DNA of 34,267 nucleotides, from NCBI GenBank assembly GCA_902802305.1, contig CADCLG010000029.1:1-34267 (forward strand). The letters are read 5' to 3'. A program made the translations under genes and the position numbers. Position 1 is the stretch's first letter. Each line of letters begins with the position of its first letter. Source of the DNA: an uncultured Spirochaetaceae bacterium (lineage in GTDB: Bacteria > Spirochaetota > Spirochaetia > Treponematales > Treponemataceae). The notes beneath the pieces were generated by a model that was not told the origin of the DNA, did no database searches, and saw only the letters and a list, made by a program, of their open reading frames with translations. Shown piece by piece: positions 25,733-32,166 of the stretch.

Positions 25733-27007
25733 TTATTTCTCCATTTGTAAACGAATAACATCAATATTTGGAACAGCTCCATATTTTCCTGCAAGATAAT
25801 TCTTATTGAAATTCGCATCTTTTCGAACTAAATCTTCAAAATCCATTAGTGAATAAATTTCTGATGCGCCGTACCTGTCTTTTTCACAAAGCCAAATCTG
25901 ATCACGACGAAATAATTTATTTGTCATCAATGATACAGACTGACAAGACACTATAAGCTGTGCATTATTTCTATTAAATCTCTTGTCATTGAAAAGCTTT
26001 ATGATATTTTCAACAATTAAAGGATGCAAGGAAGAATCAAATTCATCTATAAAAAGAACTCCTCCGTTATCAAGTACTGGAAGAATAAGTCCAGCATAAT
26101 TAAAAAGCTTTCGAGTTCCTAAAGATTCAAACTCTTCTGTAAAATACCAAACCCCAGTTTTTTCTTCTCCATTGTATAAATTGTGTGCATATGAAATTTG
26201 ATCATTTTCTGCATTAGGAAATTTCTTTTTAAAAAATTCTGCTAAATCTGGATCTGGAATATCAAAAGTTACAGGAGTACGCTGTTTCTTTAAACCTTGT
26301 ACTTGAATATCAGCAAATTGCAAGAATTTTGTAATTCTATTTAGATTTTCACCACGATTAATTCTCTCCATTGTTATAAATGGAGGAGTATCAATACCTG
26401 AAGTAACTGCAATTTTCTGAAAATATTTAATTATTTTTCCTGAAATTTCACCATTATTTTGAGCACATACTGAAAGATAACTAGCATTATCGCGAACAAT
26501 TTTGGTATTAAAAGTCTCAGATTCAGGAAAATATGTTTTATTTGGAATTATAGATTGCTCTGCCCTGTCAAAAAGATTTACTTCTTTAATTTTGTTAACT
26601 GCAAATAAATATTCCTCAATTACATGTTTTCTATCAAGCTTTATTCCATATCGATAACGAACCGGAGCAGAATCTTTATCATTATTTAGCATGAATAGTA
26701 TTTCAAAAAAGATAGGTTCATTTTGATTGTTTACGTCAAGCATAAAAGGTGAAATATCTATTGCATCCCCTTTTTGGCTTCTTGGTCCAGATAATACAGA
26801 AAAATTCAATAATGAAATTAATGCCATAAACAATGTGGATTTTCCACTTGCATTAGCACCATAAACTATTGCAGTTTTTAAAAGATTATATTTATTTGCA
26901 TGGAATGTATTTTGTTCCAGTAGCTCCTTGTCTTTTGAAGCTAAGAGAGAAAAAGTTTGTCTTTTTTTAAAAGATCTAAAATTTTCAACAGTAAATTCTA
27001 TAAGCAT
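25733..27007 (-). CDS. AAA-type ATPase, RloA/AbiLi-like, partner of RloB
   Basis: 424 residues of the ABC/OLD-like ATPase class. The N-terminal MLIEFTVENFRSFKKRQTF is diagnostic, followed by Walker A YGANASGKSTLF (50-58), the signature-like ESLGTRKLFNYAGL, and Walker B FIDEFDSSLHPLIVENI with INAQLIVSCQS-like sensing motifs downstream. The family detects phage or DNA damage in anti-phage systems and licenses the partner nuclease. taggag precedes the ATG by 7 bases and a good promoter lies just upstream (27031-27059). No methyltransferase or other restriction subunit is adjacent. Confidence 0.87.
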   Translation of the reverse strand: MLIEFTVENFRSFKKRQTFSLLASKDKELLEQNTFHANKYNLLKTAIVYGANASGKSTLFMALISLLNFSVLSGPRSQKGDAIDISPFMLDVNNQNEPIFFEILFMLNNDKDSAPVRYRYGIKLDRKHVIEEYLFAVNKIKEVNLFDRAEQSIIPNKTYFPESETFNTKIVRDNASYLSVCAQNNGEISGKIIKYFQKIAVTSGIDTPPFITMERINRGENLNRITKFLQFADIQVQGLKKQRTPVTFDIPDPDLAEFFKKKFPNAENDQISYAHNLYNGEEKTGVWYFTEEFESLGTRKLFNYAGLILPVLDNGGVLFIDEFDSSLHPLIVENIIKLFNDKRFNRNNAQLIVSCQSVSLMTNKLFRRDQIWLCEKDRYGASEIYSLMDFEDLVRKDANFNKNYLAGKYGAVPNIDVIRLQMEK

Positions 27008-27030
27008 GGAAAATCTCCTATACTATTTTT

Positions 27031-27059
27031 AATATATAATATATCGACAATTTTTACAA
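27031..27059 (-). promoter_or_regulatory. Promoter for the ATPase/RloB operon
   Basis: On the minus strand TTGTAA (27054-27059) and TATATT (27031-27036) are exactly 17 bases apart, about 23 bases before the ATPase start codon. The same TTGTAA-17-TATAAT form occurs at 28500-28528. Confidence 0.55.
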
Positions 27060-27180
27060 GAAATATTACTGAATATTCACATATTTTAACACTATTATCA
27101 AAACTTTTTATATAATTATTATATTTTTTGTATATTTTTCACAAATTTACTTGCCTTTTTGGAAAAACTTTATTAAATTT

Positions 27181-27349
27181 GGAATATAGTTATTCCGCCG
27201 TTGGCATTAGAATAACAAAAGGCAGCCTCTACCATCAATAGAAACTGCCTTGAAAATCTGCTCCATCGGAACAAATAATTGATATTTAAAATTAACAGAA
27301 GCCTTAAATTCTGTCAATTGCCCGGTGGAGCTTCGAAAAGGAGCTCTAT
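27181..27349 (+). promoter_or_regulatory. Structured 5' leader of the repeat-protein/HNH-like cassette, switch-like
   Basis: 27060-27180 is A+T-rich with no gene; a weak TTGCCT (27151-27156) could be a -35. From 27181 the sequence is full of pairings: ggaata/tattcc (27181-27186, 27191-27196), gttattc/gaataac (27189-27195, 27210-27216), aaggcag/ctgcctt (27219-27225, 27245-27251), and a nested 70-base hairpin. That hairpin is ctccatcgg (27261-27269) with ccggtggag (27322-27330), then aattga (27277-27282) with tcaatt (27314-27319), then acagaa (27295-27300) with ttctgt (27309-27314). gagct (27328-27332) can instead pair with agctc (27342-27346), enclosing the aaaagg of the ribosome-binding site. 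The two pairings exclude each other, the layout of a translational switch or thermosensor. Confidence 0.5.
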
Positions 27350-27598
27350 ATGAGCACAAATTCAAAAGTAACCTCTAAAAGGGTTTCAACAATTGCTGCT
27401 AAAATACTAAACAGTAATTCATCGTCTCAAACTGCAAAAAAACTTGCAGGTTCTGCATTATCACAAGTTCAGAAAGGAAGTCAAACAGGAAGTCAGATTG
27501 AAGATTTGGCTTCAAAAGTATTATCTAGTCCGAAATATAGCCATGAAACAAAAATTATGGCAGGATCGGTTTTATCGCAAGCAAATAAAGAAAGATAA
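27350..27598 (+). CDS. Small two-repeat protein of unknown function (AGSxLSQ repeats)
   Basis: 82 residues, basic and Ser-rich, with no membrane segment. Two imperfect repeats of about 27 residues are visible: AAKILNSNSSSQTAKKLAGSALSQ and ASKVLSSPKYSHETKIMAGSVLSQ share A-K-(I/L)-L-S...K..AGS-x-LSQ. I recognise the style from uncharacterised small bacterial proteins but cannot name a function. aaaaggag lies 6 bases before the ATG. It is followed 18 bases later by the HNH-like gene, which has its own strong gggagg, so the two form a small operon. Confidence 0.75.
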   Translation: MSTNSKVTSKRVSTIAAKILNSNSSSQTAKKLAGSALSQVQKGSQTGSQIEDLASKVLSSPKYSHETKIMAGSVLSQANKER

Positions 27599-27615
27599 TT
27601 TCGCGGGAGGATAAA

Positions 27616-27909
27616 ATGACTTTACCTAGTATTGGTTGGAAAAACAAAAATGGAACCTCTGAAAGAAGTTGCAAATGTGGTAGTTGGAAAGCACACTGGG
27701 AAAAAAATTCATCGAAACCATGGCCTCTAAGTTGTTGCGCTTCTGATTGTAATGAAATAGCAGTGGTTGGTGCACATGTTATTAATTCAGCTTGTAGTGG
27801 GGAATGGATTGTTCCTTTGTGTAAGGCCTGCAACAATAGAACAGATACATTTTCATTAAAAGGTGAAACAACTTTAGTTCCAGCAAATAAAAAATTATCT
27901 GGATGTTAG
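27616..27909 (+). CDS. Small HNH-like zinc-binding protein
   Basis: 97 residues with nine cysteines: CKC (19-21), CCASDC (40-45), C60, and C69-x2-C72 in EWIVPLCKACNNRT, plus H54 in VVGAHVINS. The order 'AHV ... WIVPLC..CN' is that of HNH nucleases, where the His is catalytic and the Cys pairs hold zinc. The usual final HNH His is replaced (CNNR), so activity is uncertain. It may be a DNA-binding or nuclease partner of the preceding repeat protein. A strong gggagg 5-6 bases before the ATG supports the start. Nothing here resembles a methyltransferase. Confidence 0.7.
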   Translation: MTLPSIGWKNKNGTSERSCKCGSWKAHWEKNSSKPWPLSCCASDCNEIAVVGAHVINSACSGEWIVPLCKACNNRTDTFSLKGETTLVPANKKLSGC

Positions 27910-27913
27910 AATT

Positions 27914-27945
27914 ATGGAGAGGATTTTTATAAAAATCATCTCCAT
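27914..27945 (+). terminator. Terminator of the repeat-protein/HNH-like cassette
   Basis: atggagaggattttta (27914-27929) pairs with 27930-27945 with only one mismatch, 4 bases after the HNH-like stop codon. A T-rich stretch (ttacttctattt) follows, suited to rho-independent termination on the plus strand. Confidence 0.6.
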
Positions 27946-27980
27946 TTACTTCTATTTATGGGTTCGTGAGCCCATAACTC

Positions 27981-28015
27981 AAAAAAAACGAGGCCGTAAG
28001 AAAACTTACGACCTC
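27981..28015 (-). terminator. Rho-independent terminator for the XRE gene
   Basis: gaggccgtaag (27990-28000) pairs with cttacgacctc (28005-28015) with one mismatch and a 4-base loop. On the minus strand it is followed by eight T (27981-27988 on the plus strand are A), a textbook terminator for transcription arriving from the XRE gene. A further hairpin lies at 27957-27976. Confidence 0.75.
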
Positions 28016-28113
28016 CGTATAACACTCGCGATTAAAGGCGCGATTTCCTTATGTTTTGTATATAAACTAGAGTAAGCTTAAAGTCAAACATTTCTTGCTA
28101 TCGTGTAATTTTT

Positions 28114-28458
28114 TTACATTTTCTTCTTTCGAATAAAATCAATCAAATTAGTTACAATAGACAATTCATCTTTATCAAACCCTTCCATTTTCTGAGCGAT
28201 TTTGAAAACTTCTAATGAAAAAGGACTTTTTTGCTGAATTGAGGATTCTGTTTTTGATTCAAAACCGTTAACTAAAAAATCTACACTAACATCTAAAACT
28301 TTCGCAAGTTTAAGAGCTTTGTCCACAGGTGGCATAGAATTCTTTGTTTTTAAGTAACTGCTGATAGTTCCAGAATTAATATCTGTTAATGCTGCAAGTT
28401 GAACAGTTGTGAGATTTTTGCAATACATTGCTTCTTTCAAGTTTTCTTTGAAACTCAT
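28114..28458 (-). CDS. XRE-family transcriptional regulator
   Basis: 114 residues. The N-terminal helix-turn-helix is clear: TTVQLAALTDINSGTISSYLKTKNSMPPVDKALKLAKVLDVSVDFLVNG, the xre/Cro pattern. The C-terminus is short, helical and charged, possibly for dimerisation. There is no ribosome-binding site. TATAAA (28467-28472, minus) is 8 bases from the ATG, so the transcript may be leaderless. It is divergent from the nuclease gene with 133 bases between, so it probably controls that gene and itself (inference from arrangement). Confidence 0.9.
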   Translation of the reverse strand: MSFKENLKEAMYCKNLTTVQLAALTDINSGTISSYLKTKNSMPPVDKALKLAKVLDVSVDFLVNGFESKTESSIQQKSPFSLEVFKIAQKMEGFDKDELSIVTNLIDFIRKKKM

Positions 28459-28499
28459 GCATATATTTTATAAAGATTTTACTAATTACCTTTTAGAAT

Positions 28500-28528
28500 T
28501 TGTAATATTTGATAGTTTGGTTTATAAT
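28500..28528 (+). promoter_or_regulatory. Promoter for the PD-(D/E)XK nuclease gene
   Basis: TTGTAA (28500-28505) and TATAAT (28523-28528) with a 17-base spacer, an excellent sigma-70 match. The start codon is 63 bases downstream, with ggag 9 bases before it. It lies in the divergent gap next to the XRE gene, a natural place for an operator. Confidence 0.6.
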
Positions 28529-28591
28529 TAGGAGATTTGATAGTTGATTATTTAACAAGTAATTTTTTACTAATAATATGGAGTTACATAA

Positions 28592-29179
28592 ATGGGATTC
28601 GAAAAAGGGAAAAGAACTGGTAAAAATTGGGAAGATATTCTATTTATCGATTCATTAATCAAAAATTCTGATAAAAAAACTAATGGCAGCATTATGAATA
28701 TAACAGGAAAGGAAGAGAAAGACTTTGAACTTCGTTTTTCATCTCTTCTTGATGCTAATAAAGTTAAACTTAACGGGAATCTAATTTCTCAGCAAAACAA
28801 AGATACAACAGTAAAACAAATTTATTGTTTTGGGAAAAAGCATCGACCTGATATGACAATAAATGATGACGGCATAGCCATTGAAATCAAATACATAAAC
28901 GACAATTTCGATGGTGTAAAAATGGCACTCGGACAGAGCTTTATGTATCGGCTTCGCTATAAATTTGTAATAAATGTCATAGTTATTTCAGAAAAAAATA
29001 AAGATGTATATGAAAAAGCTCTTAATGGAGAAGAAAAAGACTTAGAAGATATTCTGAAATACCTTGCAGATGACATGAATGTTTTTACTTACATCGTGCC
29101 AGCATTTTCACTTAAAAACAATCAGAAGCGTGTTTTTGAAGTAAATGGGTTAGCAAAACTAGCTGAAAAGGCTGAATAA
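28592..29179 (+). CDS. PD-(D/E)XK nuclease-like protein
   Basis: 195 residues. The core of the PD-(D/E)XK fold is visible: HRPDMTINDDGIAIEIKYI (Asp87; Glu98-x-Lys100), followed by ALGQSFMYRLRYKFVINVIVI, where Q115 on the following helix matches restriction-type members. It is likely a DNA endonuclease; the target is unknown. No methyltransferase neighbours it, so a classical type II restriction-modification pair is not supported here. A regulator-controlled or nicking/anti-phage nuclease is more plausible (inference). It is divergent from an XRE gene. Confidence 0.78.
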   Translation: MGFEKGKRTGKNWEDILFIDSLIKNSDKKTNGSIMNITGKEEKDFELRFSSLLDANKVKLNGNLISQQNKDTTVKQIYCFGKKHRPDMTINDDGIAIEIKYINDNFDGVKMALGQSFMYRLRYKFVINVIVISEKNKDVYEKALNGEEKDLEDILKYLADDMNVFTYIVPAFSLKNNQKRVFEVNGLAKLAEKAE

Positions 29180-29197
29180 ATATTAGAGGAGACCTGT

Positions 29198-31441
29198 ATG
29201 AGAAGAAAATTTTTTTTACTTTTGATTTTTGTTGCTTTCGGTATTGTTTCTTGCAAAACTGATAATCCGGATTCGGAAAATATTTTGCAAAAATTTTCAG
29301 TAACATTTGATTCGGATGGTGGAAGTAAGGTTAAAGGTCAAGTAATTGAAAGCGGTAAAACCGCAACGAAGCCTGAGGATCCTAAAAAAACAGGCTATAC
29401 TTTTATAGACTGGTATAAGGATGATACGCCTTTTGATTTTACAAAAACCATAACATCAGGAATTACTCTCACAGCTAAATGGAAGCCAAACAAATATACA
29501 ATTATATTTGATAAAACAAATGGCTCGGGCCAAGATATGCAAGAGCTAACATTGTTCTATGATGAGGAGAAATCTCTACCTGATAATACTTATGAAGCAC
29601 CTATCGGAATGATATTTGCAGGATGGGCTACTGATAGTGTATCTTCATCAGTAAGCTATCTAGATAAACAAAAAGTTAAGAACCTAACATCTGAAAATAA
29701 TTCTATAATTACATTATACGCCGTTTGGATAGAAAAAGATGCTCATTCAATAAGCTATTGGAACATAAATTTCACAGGAGAAACAATAGATAATTCAGAA
29801 AATCCTACTATATATTTAGAAAGCCAAAACGTTCAATTAAAAAATATAGAACGAACTGGATATAGTTTCGGTGGCTGGTTTACAGACAGTAACTATTCTG
29901 ATAACAGTAAAATTACAGGTTGGTCTGCAGGAGAGAAAACTTCTGATTTACTTCTTTTTGCAAAATGGACACCAATTAATTACACCATAACCTATGAAGG
30001 ATTAGAAGGAGCTGAAAATCCAAATCCAGCAACATATACAATTGAAGATAAATGGCTTATACAACCTCTTAAAAAGACAGGGTATTCTTTCAATGGATGG
30101 AAAATATGTGACAAGAAAATATCATATATTAATGAAGCAGGAGGTGGAAATATTACTTTGGTAGCTCAATGGGAATTAGCTACCTATGGAATTGATTATA
30201 ATCTAATCACACCTGATGGTATAAAGCATATATGGGGTGGAGGAGTCTTTACAATTGAGCAAGATGTGACACTGGAAAGTAATCCAGCAAACAAGGACTA
30301 CTTTAAAGAAATGTATAGAACCTTATATGGATATAATTTCTTAGGATGGTATGAAAACTCATCCTATTCTGGAACTCCTATATCTGGTTGGAAAAAGGGA
30401 GAAAAGACGAAGTCCATCAGTGTATATGGCAAATTTGAACCAAAAACTTGTACTGTATCTTTTGATTCTTGTGGTGGAACAAATACTATTCCAGATCAAA
30501 TTGCAACCTTTAATAATACATATGTGATTCAACCGGCCACTCCTGTTTATAACGATTATACTTTTATGGGATGGTATTACGATGAAGAAAAAACAAAACC
30601 ATTTGATTTTTCAAAGAAGTTCATGGACACAGAGAATATTACACTATATGGAAAATGGGGAATGTTTGTTTATGTTGAAGGAGCAACTGTCGAGAAAAAT
30701 TTACCGATTTCTACAAATAAAGAAAGCTGGTTTACAGGTGGGGGAACCATAACTATACCTAGCTTATATGTATCCGATCATGAAACAACTCAGGCAGAAT
30801 ATACCAAATACTGCAAATATAGTGGTAAAAAACCTTCTGAAGACTCATATAAACCTGTTTCCTATGTATCCTGGTATGATGCAATTATTTACTGTAATCT
30901 GCGGAGTATTGCAGAAGGATTAACTCCTGTATATATATATGAGCCAGATTATTATACTCCTGCAACTTGGACAAGAAATCCTTTGGAATGGCCATTTATA
31001 ATAGGAGATGACGAATCAAAATACTGTGGGACAAATAGTGGACTTAGGACCAATATAGTTGCAGATATCACAGCAAATGGTTATCGACTTCCAACGGAAG
31101 TAGAATGGGAATATATCGCGAGAGAAGGATGTTCTTTATCAACTTACAAATATAGTGGTAGTAATAATTTTTCAGAGGTTGGTTGTGATTCTATATATTA
31201 TGGAAAATGCAAGAAGCCAAATTCTCTTGGTGTTTATGATATGTCTGGAAATATAAACGAACTGTGTTGGGCAAGTCATAAAGGAAGTGGTTCATCTTGT
31301 TTTACTGAAAATAATTATGCAGCAATTCATAGCGGGGTTGAAATAGGTGGTACATTAGATGCTTTTTATCGAGAATGGAAAAAGCCTTATGAAATTAGTG
31401 AATCGGTTGGTTTCCGAGTTGTAAGAACGACCACAGAATAA
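29198..31441 (+). CDS. Lipoprotein with six InlB-type repeats and a C-terminal FGE/sulfatase-modifying-like domain
   Basis: 747 residues. The lipobox FGIVSC (Cys19) predicts an anchored surface protein. Residues about 30-490 are six Listeria-Bacteroides (InlB B) repeats, each ending in a W/F strand such as TLTAKW, LFAKW, LVAQW, VYGKF or LYGKW after a GYxFxGW core. From about 490 a formylglycine-generating-enzyme-like domain follows (SDHETTQAEYTKYCKYSG; NGYRLPTEVEWEYIAREG; LGVYDMSGNINELCW; SVGFRVVRT). The catalytic Cys pair of true FGE is not evident, so a binding role, possibly at the cell surface, is likelier. gagg precedes the ATG. It is 18 bases from the upstream nuclease gene. Confidence 0.88.
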   Translation: MRRKFFLLLIFVAFGIVSCKTDNPDSENILQKFSVTFDSDGGSKVKGQVIESGKTATKPEDPKKTGYTFIDWYKDDTPFDFTKTITSGITLTAKWKPNKYTIIFDKTNGSGQDMQELTLFYDEEKSLPDNTYEAPIGMIFAGWATDSVSSSVSYLDKQKVKNLTSENNSIITLYAVWIEKDAHSISYWNINFTGETIDNSENPTIYLESQNVQLKNIERTGYSFGGWFTDSNYSDNSKITGWSAGEKTSDLLLFAKWTPINYTITYEGLEGAENPNPATYTIEDKWLIQPLKKTGYSFNGWKICDKKISYINEAGGGNITLVAQWELATYGIDYNLITPDGIKHIWGGGVFTIEQDVTLESNPANKDYFKEMYRTLYGYNFLGWYENSSYSGTPISGWKKGEKTKSISVYGKFEPKTCTVSFDSCGGTNTIPDQIATFNNTYVIQPATPVYNDYTFMGWYYDEEKTKPFDFSKKFMDTENITLYGKWGMFVYVEGATVEKNLPISTNKESWFTGGGTITIPSLYVSDHETTQAEYTKYCKYSGKKPSEDSYKPVSYVSWYDAIIYCNLRSIAEGLTPVYIYEPDYYTPATWTRNPLEWPFIIGDDESKYCGTNSGLRTNIVADITANGYRLPTEVEWEYIAREGCSLSTYKYSGSNNFSEVGCDSIYYGKCKKPNSLGVYDMSGNINELCWASHKGSGSSCFTENNYAAIHSGVEIGGTLDAFYREWKKPYEISESVGFRVVRTTTE

Positions 31442-31470
31442 TTTTTTAACTCACAAAATAGGAATATATT

Positions 31471-31788
31471 ATGGCAAGAATGAATATCGATAAAAATAAT
31501 TATGATGACGAAGAAACTCTATGTTCTGAAAAAGTTAGAGATGAATTGATTCAACTATTTATATCTTCAAAAATGCTATTAATTGATGATTGCTTAAAAC
31601 TGTCAGTTTTTCAAAGGAAGTGTAATAATTCCTTTTGGCTAAAAGGCGGTGTAAACAACTCTAAAGTTGCAAAAGAACTTGAAAATATGAAAAACGAAGG
31701 TCTAATTGATTGGGCTGAAAAAGATGTCAAATCTCCAGCTTGCTTAATCAAATTTACTGAAAAAGGTAAATTGAATTTTTTTGGCTGA
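31471..31788 (+). CDS. Small winged-helix-like protein of unknown function
   Basis: 105 residues. A helical stretch (EKVRDELIQLFISSKMLLIDDCLKL) is followed by a probable recognition helix and wing (NNSKVAKELENMKNEGLIDWAEKD, LIKFTEKGKLNFF). The end is typical of winged-helix regulators. I recognise no family. An agga precedes the ATG. It lies 29 bases after the InlB/FGE lipoprotein gene and may be in the same transcript. Confidence 0.55.
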   Translation: MARMNIDKNNYDDEETLCSEKVRDELIQLFISSKMLLIDDCLKLSVFQRKCNNSFWLKGGVNNSKVAKELENMKNEGLIDWAEKDVKSPACLIKFTEKGKLNFFG

Positions 31789-31841
31789 AAAATTATTTGA
31801 AGAAACAGAAAAATTAATAAATAGAATCTAAGGAGGATTTT

Positions 31842-32126
31842 ATGGCTTCTATTTATGTAGCAGATCGAGAAAATCATGCTGATATTAATGTTTGGATTGC
31901 AGATAAAGAGTATCATGCAGATTTATTAGTTTATACTACAGATCGCTCCCCACATGCAAAGGGTGAAGATGCAATTTGGGAATTTGTTGACAGAGAAAAT
32001 CATGCAACAACAAAAATTTTCTATGTAGACAAAGAACGGTATGCAGATTTGAAAGTCTTTTTTGTAGATAAAGAATATCATGCAAAATGGAATGTTTCTA
32101 GTCACAAATTGATGGGACAACTTTAA
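31842..32126 (+). CDS. DUF6150-like short-repeat protein
   Basis: 94 residues made almost entirely of a short repeated strand pattern of about 13 residues: IYVADRENHADINVW, then IADKEYHADLLVY, FVDRENHATTKIFY, VDKERYADLKVFF and VDKEYHAKWNV. The (V/I)xD(R/K)ExHAD pattern is the mark of the DUF6150-type proteins of unknown function and predicts a stacked beta structure. taaggagg 6 bases before the ATG is a strong start. No signal peptide. Confidence 0.72.
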   Translation: MASIYVADRENHADINVWIADKEYHADLLVYTTDRSPHAKGEDAIWEFVDRENHATTKIFYVDKERYADLKVFFVDKEYHAKWNVSSHKLMGQL

Positions 32127-32166
32127 GTTGTGTCCTAAAAAGCTAATTTCATAGAAGAAAAATAAA

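Noticed and set aside
27181..27349. Retron msr-msd RNA
   Set aside because: The hairpins would suit one, but there is no reverse transcriptase in the window.
27616..27909. Active HNH endonuclease as a firm call
   Set aside because: The usual final His is replaced and only the general Cys/His pattern fits; kept as HNH-like.
32105..32137. Terminator after the DUF6150-like gene (acaactt/aagttgt)
   Set aside because: Loop too short for the full stem and no T-run follows.
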